Assembly (NCBI GenBank): GCA_004802725.1
Contig: SGPM01000284.1
Location: 1-35,783, forward strand
Length of the DNA stretch: 35,783 nt
Source: Antrodiella citrinella
Taxonomy: Eukaryota; Basidiomycota; Agaricomycetes; Polyporales; Steccherinaceae
Reading direction: 5' to 3'
Shown here: piece after piece, positions 1-12,527 of the stretch
How the letters are laid out: every line of letters starts with the position of its first letter
How positions within the stretch are numbered: position 1 is the stretch's first letter
The notes under the pieces: model-generated
Databases searched by the model: none
The model's input: the letters and a program-made list of their open reading frames with translations, nothing else
Told to the model about the DNA's origin: nothing
Program-made: the position numbers and the translations under genes

Positions 1-1605
1 TAATGAACGCTGATCTGAGAAAGCACTTCACAGGCACACGAGCTGTTAGCAGAGTAAGTCGCGTTTGACAGAAAGTCGGTACAACGTCTTCAGTCTCTTC
101 AAAGCCCATTTTACGCGGGGAAAGTCAACGCACTTTGGTGCGGGCAGCTTTGGTTCCGTTATGTTGCACGGTAATGCCCGATCATTTCTTTGTCACAGTC
201 ACGGATCGTCGATCGGTAATCTTCAAAATTGAACTCGACGGCGTCTTCGACTTCGCAAAGTACTTCTAGCAAACTTCTGAGTAGTACATCGGCTTGACAC
301 TTGAATAACAATGACTATTAATGACCCCTCACATGAGTTTCCGTCTCTATGTTGGCTTTATGAAAGCAGCACAAGCTCTCACATACCAAGTTTCGGACAT
401 AAGATACCGATTATTGTGACCTGTCAATAAATAGTCCCGCGCAGTTCGTCTCCGATCTTCTACATGTAACACTGCTTTTCAGTGCGATGCCTGAGCGCTG
501 AGCTACACTGAGTGGTTTTCATCGTTCAAAGACACGTGCACTGCGTTTAGAGGGTTTCTTATTGCAGGTCGGCAAGGTCCGAGGAGGTCTGATCGACAGA
601 TCTCTGCAGAGGACAACTTGTCCGACATGCGCTGTTATGAGCCATGGCTCGGTATCCTCCACACACCTCTTCACACCCATAGCATTGTCTAGCTGTTCGG
701 ACATGGTGTACATACGTCTAGCATCCTCCGCGTGCTTAGCTTTCTGAGTCTTCAACATACCTACTGCTCTCTTTTGCAATACATTTGAGCCCCGCTCATC
801 GAATCGAGTCGGATTACTTGAACTTCCTGATTCCCGCAGTTACAGCCGTTCACGAAATTGTGGGTGTGTCCGAAAATAACAGGGTAGTTGTCAGCTAGCG
901 GGAAAAGTTGATTAGGACGCCACTGACAAGAATGTTGCGCGGCACATGCATATTTTGGTCAATATCTGGTGCTAAATTGTCCCCGCCGACTCGACGCGGG
1001 TATATCAACCGGTTTGCATCGGCAGGTTCACCGCACCATTGTTTATCTGTGCATGGTTTCTCGTTACGATTCTCACCGAACGTGCATCTAGCTTACTCAA
1101 TGGGGCCTCATGAGCATCGTGGCCCGGCATTTCTACCCAACCTGCCATAAGGAATGCTCTAAACGCAGTGAGAGCAATATGGCATTGCAAGCAGGAGAAG
1201 CAGATATGCAGTCGAATAGCGTCGGACAGATCACTGTGCGTCATCAGGAACAAGGCAAGTGAACGTCAATTCTCTCGAAACCTCTCTGTTTGCGAGATTG
1301 GAGAAGGCGTACCGATTGTACCGATTGCTACATTCGGGCGTATCTGTATTCCTCTGTAGTAGCTTCCAGATGTATGCGCATCGCGCACACAAGCAACCGA
1401 GATCCCATGCATTCCCCGGTGTTCCTCACCAGAACACCGTAATAATACCTTTCGTACCAAGAGCTCTCAGCCTCTCGCAAACTTTGAGGAGGTCTCTGCG
1501 ACAGCTCGGTACCGCCAGATCCCGAAAGTATGCATTGCGGTATCTATCGAGTATGAGCTGATGTGTTATGAGCATGGTATCAGCTGTATTCCCAGATTTG
1601 CGAAG
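1..1605. other. Left flank, no confident gene
   Basis: I can support no gene here. Several minus-strand stretches look mildly coding (519-779, 1005-1253, and roughly 1425-1575, which reads as a 50-residue basic peptide), but they carry no domain I recognise and I could not join them with consistent splice phases. They may be exons of an unrecognised gene, relics, or chance. A 9-bp direct duplication (GTACCGATT) lies near 1307-1325. The stretch lies downstream of the JmjC gene, so the 3' UTR of that gene should occupy its right end. Confidence 0.4.
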
Positions 1606-3058
1606 TCAAAACCATATTGACATTGAAAAGCTCATTTCTTCACTTCGCATGGCATGCCACCATCCAGGTGGGAAAAACAACACGTCGCCAGGCCCCAAAG
1701 TGATCCACATGGACTGGGGAATAGCGTGCGCCCAGAAATCCGGAAACTCATCCTCGCCCGCTTTTGCAAAGACATCCACGCGAGAGGTGTTGCTCATCGA
1801 TGGGTTGGTGTTGTTGGCAGCCGGATTGTGAGGGTGTCCAATAGACGTCTCAGCGGGCGGGAATGGATACATATGTGATGTAGCGGAAGGGGGAGCTAAC
1901 CAGACAGTTTTGCTGCCAACCAGCTGTGCTGTTCAAGCAATGAGCGCGATGATGTCAAGGTCTAAGAGGATACATACCGTATAGATTGAAATAAGGATCC
2001 TGGAGTCCGCAGTCAGCGAAGGGGAAGGTGGATATGGTTGATTGTGCGTACAGTATGAGCTGGGGACACGGTGCCCACAGGGCCTAACCAGATATTCTCG
2101 ACCAATTGGTCGTCGTTTCCGGGCGGAGTATATTCCGGAAAATCCTGCGGCGCAGGTAAAGACGCGTATACATAGTCCGGAATCATCACGTCTTCTCGCA
2201 GCTTTGGAAACTGCTTGAAGAGGTTATGTTGGGCCAGATACAGAATTTCGTCCGTGCTGGGTGTCCTAAGAGTGTCGACAAATGCATCCCACTCCATGAT
2301 ACGTTGCGTCCAATCCTGCGCACGATAGTCGCCGCCGACTTCAACGGGCACGACGCGGCCAGGACCGGCTACGGTTCGAAGATACTGCACATTGTGCCAT
2401 GCCTTCGTAGCAGGCCAGTCTGTGGCGTACCTTGAGATCACGAATGGTGTGAGAGAATGCGTCGAAATAAACGACGTGAAAGACGGGGGATCCGGCAGAC
2501 GAGGAACGCTGGTAGGAGACTGCGGTGCCGGAAAAACGGGGCGAGAGCGCGAATACAGAAAATAGGGCCTCGGAGATTCATTCAAGTACTCCGACTGAAT
2601 CTCCCTGATCAGGTCGAGTACGAGCTCGAGGCGTCCTTCGCCGCAGGGGCCTGCGGTAATGATGGCACGGTCTAATCGTGCGATGCACACCTTGGCGAGG
2701 GTCTGGTCGACCGCGTCTTCAAGGTCACCCAAAGTCCGCAGGACGCTGGTATCTGTGTAGAGCCGCCTCCAACACAGCGGCGCGTCTTTGGATGCGGACA
2801 ATCGTGAATAGGCCGTATTTGCAAGATCATCCAGGGTCTTGCATGCATGCATCCTCCATTCACCCGCCAGATCGTGGGCGGCAGTCTGCAGTTCAGTCAC
2901 TACCTGTGTTCCACAGCTGAGAAGACCTGTGAACATGACATGCTTATAGATTCCGGGGGGATGTCTATGTCGTGCCACATACCTGCTGTCAAAGAATTGG
3001 ACAAGTCGTCCAGCTCCCTTGTAACGTCTTCCCTTACAGTTTTTGCACTGGGTGGCAT
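1606..3058 (-). CDS. JmjC-domain protein, JMJD5/KDM8-like 2-oxoglutarate Fe(II) hydroxylase
   Basis: Spliced model of four exons: 3058-2983, 2926-2052, 1999-1978 and 1928-1606, giving 431 aa. All junctions are GT..AG and in phase. The start is the ATG opening MPPSAKTV; the larger open frame reaching 3191 is rejected because it reads through a 56-nt intron (2982-2927). The N-terminal half (WRRLYTD, then LDRAIITAGP) resembles the helical region of JMJD5-type proteins. The C-terminal JmjC/cupin fold shows the Fe(II) triad: HxD at H316 and D318 (AHTDPYFNLY), then H416 in PPGWWHAM. Known family role: 2-oxoglutarate-dependent hydroxylation of protein side chains, nuclear or cytosolic; the substrate cannot be told from sequence. 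Exon 3 is only 22 nt and begins exactly at the Asp of the HxD motif. Divergent from the TBC gene. Confidence 0.85.
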
Positions 3059-3483
3059 ATGCGCACCAGCCTGCAGTGTGATAAGGCAATGATGAGCGTC
3101 CGGATGTACTAGGTGAACTTGGTGAAGGGAGGGCTGTGAAGTGCCGCTTCGTGTGGGATCTATTCATCTGCATCAGTATAAACAAGAACATGTTGTCATC
3201 TGCAGCTCACACCGTCGGCTAGTCTGCCTCGTTTTGGACTTCGGTATCGCGGCGAAGAATTGAAATGTGAATGTCAAGTCTGAGAGTCGTCGACAAAGGC
3301 TTGATCTTGATTCTTCAAGATCAAATTGTGTTAGCGCTCGTTCTCCACGCCACAGGCGACCGCGGCTACTAGATTCCAACATTCACCATCTCTTCCAATC
3401 TACAAAGACCTGCTATTCCTTTTATGTTTCTTTGACTCTGGGACTTTGTATGATCACGACGAACATCCAAGAATACACGCAGA
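3059..3483. promoter_or_regulatory. Shared intergenic region between divergent JmjC and TBC genes
   Basis: About 425 bp lie between two start codons that point away from each other, so both promoters and 5' UTRs must be here. I see no clear TATA box; the part nearest the TBC start is pyrimidine-rich on the plus strand. Promoter function is inferred from the layout only. Confidence 0.4.
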
Positions 3484-6380
3484 ATGGCTACCCTGAGGAC
3501 TCGGCCGAAGGTGAAGGAGATCAAGTCTGTCTTCAGTTTTAAACTAGTTGGTTGCGATATTCAAGTTTTGTTCCGACTTGACGACTTACTAGGGATGCGT
3601 ATGACCACCTCCTTCGTTCTTCTTCCAGCTTGTCGAAGATCAAAGATGCGGCGTTGGGGGGTCGATTGTTTCCGGCTGCGGATGAGAGTAAACCGGGCGT
3701 TGTGGGCAGGAGTCTAGCTTGGAAGGTGAGTCCGTGCAGTCCTCGTTTTCACGATCACCTTAGACTGAGCATATGCGTAGCTTTTCCTCGTTCCTACTGA
3801 ACCCCTGCAATCTACTGTCAATGTGGCAGCTTCGCCGCCTCTAGGCGTCTTGGTGGAAAACCGCGCAGGGTACAAGACAGCACTTCTGGAGCGAATGAGT
3901 GCCCCAGATGGGAGCTATGAAGATGGACTGATTATCCCGGGGACCGATGAACCTGCTCCTAGGACGCGCCGCACGGCTATGAACCTCGACAGGAACAACC
4001 CATTGAGTCTTGACGATGAGGTGAGAGGTCTTCTTCCATTCTATGGAACAAACGTTTGATATGTGCTCCATCAGAACCCTTGGACGGAATGGTTCTCATC
4101 TATGGAGCTCCGAAAGACGATTTTGCAAGACGTAGAGCGCACGTACGTCGAAAATTTTCCATTGCATCATGTTGGGTCTGACCGTGGCACACGCATTAGC
4201 TTTCCTGATATCGATTATTTCCGGGACCAGGAAGTCCAGACACAGCTGACGAATATACTCTTCGTATATTCGTCAGCGCATCCCGACATTGGGTACCGTC
4301 AGGGCATGCACGAGCTGCTCGCGTGCCTCTACTACGCCATCGACTACGACTCAATACCGTCGAATACGACAGAAACTGATGACTCGGCCCTCAAAGAGTT
4401 CTGTGCGCGCTCGTGGGTCGCCGCAGACGCTTGGACGCTGTTCTCAACGGTGATGCAGGCTATCGGGCGATGGTACGAGTGGCAGGCACCCAAGAACGCG
4501 GCAGCAGAGAAGACACCGCTGGCTTCTCATGTTCAATTCAACCTCGCTGCGGACATCTCGGGGCTTAAGCCGTACGTTGCACCAATCGTGCAAGCTTGCA
4601 ATCGAATACAGTCTACGCTGCTCAAGTCGGTGGACCCGGAGCTGTGGAAACGATTGCAGAGTGCGGGAATCGAACCGCAGATATACGGAATGTAAGTATT
4701 CATGGGTATTTTTCGTCTTTATCGATCTGAATTTTACTTGGTAGACGGTGGCTGAGACTACTGTTCACGCGGGAGTTCAGGATGTACGATGCCATGGTCC
4801 TGTGGGACGCGCTCTTCGCGTGTGACCCCAGCTTCGATCTCGCGGAGTGGATATGTGTGGCCATGCTTGTCCGTATACGAAATCAACGTGAGCTCTTTTG
4901 TCTTCGGTCTCGAGTTTTCATTGACGGTTATCTCTCAGTGATACCATCCGACTACAGTGGACAACTTACATACCTGCTACGCTATCCTTCACAGCCCGTC
5001 GGCATCAGTGATAATCCAGACGGTCAACCTGTTCATCCTTGCACACTCCTCATCCGCCAGGCCCTCACTCTGCAGATGTCACCTTCTCCAACCACCGGAG
5101 TCTCTATCATATACGAGAACCGCAATCTGCTCGATATTCCCGTCGACGTTCCACAGCCACCACCACCTCCAATACGGAGAGGACCACAGATGGGTCAGCG
5201 TGGGCATTCCGGGTCGCCTAGTAGCGGCTCACCTCCGAGATTCAATGCGGAAGCTGGTAGCTCCAGGCCATTTGGTAGTCATCAGAGAAATGGATCAGCG
5301 ATGTCGATGGGTCTACCGGAGATGATTGCCCGGGGTCTGCTTGAACGTGGTGAAAGCTTGGGTATCAACAAGACCGTTATGAATGCTGTTTCTGAGCTCA
5401 AGGTTTGTACGCCTTCTGCCTTACATTTTGATATGTAGCTGATGTGCTCTTCACAGCGTAACTTACCGGACTTGGCGTCGTCTCTGGCGCGATTACCCAC
5501 ATCTCCCGGTTCCATGCAGACAGCGTATCCGATGGTAGACGAGCGTCCGCCGGCGGAACGACCCCCATGGGAACCACGGACGCGTTTCGAAATGGAGAAG
5601 GATGTGGCGGACGTACGCGTCGTGCACAAGCGTCTCGGGGAGTCCGTAGCATGGATCGTGGACACACTTCTCCTGGACGAAGGCGATAGCAGCAAGTCTG
5701 AGGACGAGAAGAAAGACATTTCTCGTCGGAAACGCGAAGCCTTGGAGTCGTTGTCTTACGTTCGAGACGTCCTGCAACGCGATCTGGGACCATCGGACTT
5801 GGATGAAGACCGTCTCTTGAGTGAGGAAGAGGCTCAGAAACGTAGAGAGGCCAAGGCAGCTGAGAGAGAACGTGCGGCATCACCGTCTTCACAGATACCT
5901 GTGCAAGAACGTTTTCGTTACTCGCCCATGCCCGTTCCAACACCCATGCCCTCGCAGCCTCCCAAGGCGGCAGCGAGTGAGGATGTCCTGTCACCCGGGT
6001 GGAAAGGATCGTCAGGGTACTTCCCCACTCCACCTATGCCAGTCAGCTCTGGTCTGTCCAGACCACGCGCTCCAGTCTCCGCTCCTATCCCATCCCCTCC
6101 TCCTCCTTCGCTGAAATCGGCTCCGTTGAGTCCGAACGCGAACGGCATGCCTCTCGCACCTTGGGTCCGCTCACCGTCCAATTTCTCGTCCGATACCCAG
6201 CCGTTTGCGACGCTTCCGCGTGTGCCGCCGAAGACGTCCAGTGCGTTGCGGGCCATCCATAATCGCTTGCCTTCGAGCGGTCCTCCGTCGGCCGTTCAAT
6301 CCCCACCAGACACGAAGCCTCGCGCTGAAGCTCCGCATAAAGTCACGATACAAAGTGATCCACTGGGTGCATTGCAATGA
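3484..6380 (+). CDS. TBC-domain Rab GTPase-activating protein, TBC1D5-like
   Basis: Seven exons: 3484-3524, 3593-3725, 3781-4020, 4075-4691, 4745-4887, 4939-5402 and 5457-6380, 853 aa, all in phase. The exon 1 donor (GTCTGT after AA) is the weakest junction but gives the expected reading KEIKDAYDHLLRS. The TBC domain starts near residue 138 (NPWTEWF). It keeps both catalytic fingers: the arginine finger I154-x2-D157-x2-R160 (ILQDVER) and the glutamine finger Y212-R-Q214 (GYRQGMHELL). RWLRLLFTREF and LWDALFA follow, as in the TBC1D5 branch. After about residue 340 the chain is Pro/Ser-rich and disordered, with a charged helical stretch (roughly residues 440-520) and a long proline-rich tail. 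Family role: GTP hydrolysis on Rab proteins in endosomal trafficking or autophagy. A perfect hairpin sits in exon 4. Confidence 0.88.
4245..4277. repeat. Perfect 14-bp inverted repeat with 5-nt loop inside TBC coding exon
   Basis: Left arm GCTGACGAATATAC (4245-4258), spacer TCTTC (4259-4263), right arm GTATATTCGTCAGC (4264-4277). The arms are exact reverse complements; the next pair outward mismatches. It encodes the conserved helix LTNILFVYSSA just before the glutamine-finger motif. Confidence 0.9.
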
Positions 6381-6730
6381 TTTTTTGCTCATGTTTTGCA
6401 TGCATTGTGTAAGATACCTACGTCCGAATACGGTCGTATGTCGTTAGAATCTTGAACAACATCGATGTGCATTTGAAAACACGCCACGGTCGTTCTGAAG
6501 CTCTCACATTGACTTGCTCTAGCCGAGTCTCGAATGTCTCACGGAAGAAACCGGAAAAGTGCGTGAGCAGGTGATTGTCGGGAGGAAAATGCCGACGCCG
6601 TGATTGGCTGCGGCTATCTCCGTCGAGGTCATCGGCCTTTGTCGGTCCACTGCTACGAGCGGCTATCCGTTGAAGAAAACCGTACTCGCCGTCGTCGTCG
6701 ACATTGACATTGAGAATTCCAACAGTGACC
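6381..6730. other. Intergenic region between TBC and SDHA genes
   Basis: 350 bp with no supported gene. It must hold the TBC 3' UTR and the SDHA promoter and leader. The only motif noted is an inverted CCAAT box at 6603-6607. Minus-strand open frames running from here into SDHA exon 1 are shadows. Confidence 0.5.
6603..6607 (-). promoter_or_regulatory. Inverted CCAAT box upstream of SDHA
   Basis: The plus strand reads TGATTGGCTG, giving CAGCCAATCA on the minus strand, about 125 bp upstream of the SDHA start. CCAAT boxes bound by the HAP complex control many respiratory genes in fungi; that this one does is inferred from motif and position. Confidence 0.4.
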
Positions 6731-9259
<2,529 letters not shown>

Positions 9260-9889
9260 GCTGTCTGCCTTTTCTTTGAGTTCTAGCATAGACAATGACT
9301 TATCAAAGCAAGGCCTGTTGTACTTCTCGCTTTCGTTCTCTCTTGATCCCCCGTCGTCCATAAGCCTAGGGTAATCCATTGAAAATGTGGATGTGTTTTT
9401 TCTATAAATGAGATGTGAGATGTGCTTGTACGAGTCAGTACGTCGACACAAAAGTCATCCCCACTTGTTCGCTACTCATACTGATGGAAGGTCATTTTGA
9501 GGGTGCAGTGGAGTTCACACCGGAAGCAATATCATGCGTGTACACTGTCTCAACACATGCACTAAGGAGAATATAGGGAGACTATTTTGATTGCAGTGAA
9601 TCAGAGCAAGACAGGAGGAGTGAACATGCTCCAGCGCAATGTAAAGGAAGAGGATGAGGAAGAAGGGCCCGGATGGGTACTCGGATGGGTACATCGATGC
9701 ATAGAGTACATACAACAAAGCTAAAGAAGGGAACGGCCGGGTGTCTTGAGGATATACAACATAATGGAGGTCAAAAATAACGGAGCAGATATCAACAGTT
9801 TGAATGAGCGATGGAGATGGTGCAGGGTATAGAGATCAATGGAAACAATGACATAGATATGGATGCGGGACAGCTTTAAAGCGGTGTGT
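9260..9889. other. Convergent 3' region between SDHA and protease genes
   Basis: 630 bp between two stop codons that face each other. No gene is supported. It should hold both 3' UTRs and polyadenylation sites. A short tandem duplication of CGGATGGGTAC occurs near 9666-9690. Small minus-strand frames here have no recognisable domain. Confidence 0.5.
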
Positions 9890-11454
9890 TTACTTGAGCT
9901 CAGCGAATCCGACAGCGTTCTGGCTGACGTCGAAGACGGTGTAGACGTTCTTCATGAAGCTGAGGGTGACATAGACAATTAGATACATCGTGATATGTCA
10001 ACTCTGGCTGTAGACGTACCTGTCACCGAGAAGCCAGACACCGGCACCGAGACCAAGATCTTGGCCAGAGAGCGCACCCACACATTGGCTGGAGCCTGAA
10101 GTCTCCGTTCCGAGGTTGAAGCTATCGAAGACTTCATCGTCAGAGACAATACAAGGGCAATGTTGCCGACAGGACTCACTTGTCGGCAGTGATGGCCCAG
10201 TCCTTGCCACCCCAGTTGAACGCGACATCGGGGACGGCGTCACATGGGAAAGAGTACATCGCGTTCTTCGTATCGTACTCCGTCGATCCAGGAATAGCAG
10301 CGTAGAACTTCTTCACGTCGGCGGCGGGGCCGTACATGATCGTGGTACCGGAGTCGATGACGGTCTGGAAGTCGGACACAACGGTTTTGCCAGCGACCAC
10401 CGCCGATCCGCCCGTGGCTTGCCAGAATCCGCTGTTGGTCACGTCGTGGTACTCGACATCTCCAGTGTAGAGAGAGGTATCGGTTCCACCGAGGTAGAGC
10501 GTCGAGCCGGTGGACGCGAGATTGAAGGCGAAAGCACCCGAAGGCACGGCGCCCTCAGAGAACGCGTTCTGGAAGAAGGGCGGCTGCGAAAATGACGTGT
10601 GAGCACCGAGAGGTTGGAAAGTGCGCTGAAAAACACATACCGCGTTCAGGTTGGAGATGTCCTGGAAGGCAAGGCCGAGAATGCCGTCAAGAGGGTCATC
10701 GGAGAACGCTGACAGATCAGTGACGGCAGCGAGGTACTGGTTGGTGGACAGGATACCAGCGACGGTGACTACGATGCATGCCAGCTCATAAGCGAACTGG
10801 CGTCAGAAGCATCAACCAATGTCAACTCACCATCGTCGGTGAAGATGGGTCCAGAGGTGGAGGATCCGTCAGCGTATCCGATCGAGAACGTGCCGCTCTG
10901 GGCCTTGCTCGTCTTGGAAGTGGCCGAGTTGTACGTGTGCTTGCTCGTGCAGTCCTTGCACTTGGACGCGTTGGGCACCCAAAGATCCGAAGAGCCAGTG
11001 TCGAAGTCGATGACGAACTGCTGGTTGTTGGAACCGATGGAGATCGTACCGGTCCATTCGGTGTCGTCTTCCTGGTCCGTGAGGGACTCGCTCTGACGCT
11101 TGGCGAGGTGCTCGGGCAGGACGGCGCGCTCCTTGATCTCAGCTCCCGGGTTGAACGCCTCTTCGCCGCGGTTAGCTTTGAGGTTGATCAGGTTCTGACG
11201 GTGCTTGCTGCAAGGCGGCGCGGTCTCGTCAGCGAACGCTCGCAGAGATAACTCGAACAGTGCACTCACTTGATCGTCCTCGTGGTCTGGATGATCGCCC
11301 TGTCGTGGTCGAAAGTGCCGTCGGCCTTGGTCAAGGAGCTGCGCTTGGGTAGGGCAATGGTAATACCCTCTGCGACAGGCTCCGGCTGAGCGATGGGGCT
11401 CGCGGTCGCAAGGAGAGCGAGGGCGACGGTGATCAAGCTGGATTTGCAGAACAT
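9890..11454 (-). CDS. Secreted aspartic endopeptidase, polyporopepsin-like (pepsin family A1)
   Basis: Six exons: 11454-11270, 11207-10831, 10768-10641, 10583-10180, 10121-10020 and 9959-9890; 421 aa, in phase. The N-terminus MFCKSSLITVALALLATAS is a signal peptide. A propeptide follows, with a Lys-Arg at 98-99 that could be the Kex2-type maturation site. The bilobal A1 fold shows both catalytic aspartates: D131 in FDTGSSDLWVP and D307 in VIDSGTT. Other A1 marks are IGYADGSSTSG (flap region), DGILGLAFQDIS, and the C-terminal WLLGDSFMKNVYTVFD. A Cys pair (FPCDAVP and SSQCVGA) probably forms the C-lobe disulfide. The likely role is extracellular acid proteolysis of protein nutrients. A TATA box lies about 105 bp upstream, as expected for a strongly regulated secreted enzyme. 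Confidence 0.93.
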
Positions 11455-11560
11455 GGTGACAGATGAAGAGCAAAGGTGAGCTGTTGGAGGACGAGTANAC
11501 CGAGGAGCTGATGCACAAGACCGGTGGACCTGTTGGAGATTTACAGCTTCACCCGAGCTG

Positions 11561-11568
11561 CTTTTATA
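11561..11568 (-). promoter_or_regulatory. TATA box of the aspartic protease gene
   Basis: The minus strand reads TATAAAAG, about 107 bp before the protease start codon, a suitable place for a core promoter. Function is inferred from match and position. Confidence 0.6.
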
Positions 11569-12527
11569 TGTTTATCAACACCCCCAGGATTGCGACAGCG
11601 TCCGCATTTCTAGCGGTAACCGTATGCCCGACTACACAAGATGACAAGAAGCGCATGAGCACCACAAGGTATGTCGCCATCACTTCAGCTATCTCGCGGC
11701 CTTTCCACCCGTCACTTCTGGGCTGTGGCGGCATACAGGTCCAAGACTCACGCGGGTTGAAAGATGTTTTTGTTGATAGGCCATGCGCAACGTGCATACA
11801 TTTGGCTCAGATGGCGCACATATCGAGATGCGTCACACTGGCAGAAGGATCGTGCCTATTGCAGTAAGCGAAGGAGTGAGTGGTTCAACCTTCGAACGAC
11901 ATAGGATCAGAGCATTGTCGTGAAGGCTTTTGTGGAAGTGCAGACATAACCGTATGTCGAATTCCATAAATAGCACATGAACATACGATCAACATATCAA
12001 CATACTGACAACACACCTGTGTCCTTGCATGTTGTGTTGCGCGCTGCAGATCCAACGAGCTGTAAATCCCACCTTAACGCATACTGTAGAGAGCGTCTCG
12101 GCAGGAAAAGAGAGATCGTCCATGAGGTCGAAGCGATTGCAATCAGTCACTGACTGGCCGCGGTGCCACTGGTGAGTCCGAGACTCCGAGGTCAATGTCT
12201 TCGACGGGGCTTGATTATGATTTTGGGAACCCTCGAGATCGCTCTCATTCCTTAGGCGAACGATGAACGTATCCGGTGAGGTTGACGCATCTCTCGTCCC
12301 ATGTCAAGGTCGATAGATGGGGCCAAGTCCAAGTTCGCGAAACGAACTTTAACGAAGAGCACGCTTGTCGAAGCGCCCGACTCCAGCAACGCTTTTAACG
12401 CCCACATGGTTTCAAGAGCAACGAAATGATTCGTACATACAGCACACATGCGCTCAGTCTTCCGTCAACGGTACAAGGTGATAAGATACATTGTCCTCCT
12501 AGATAACCTCCCTGATATCCATTCCCT
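11569..12527. other. Intergenic region upstream of the protease gene
   Basis: About 960 bp with no supported gene, between the protease promoter and the 3' end of the T5orf172 gene. It likely carries protease upstream control sites. Open frames on either strand (for example 12252-12449 minus) have no recognisable domain or splice support. An ambiguous base lies just outside it at 11498, in the protease leader. Confidence 0.45.

Noticed and set aside
2013..3191. Unspliced 392-codon reading of the JmjC gene starting MFLFILMQ
   Set aside because: It reads through introns at 2982-2927 and 2051-2000, and loses the DPYFNLY iron-binding segment.
10116..11251. Plus-strand open frames over the protease gene
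   Set aside because: They mirror the aspartic protease exons and show Gly/Val/Arg-rich shadow composition.
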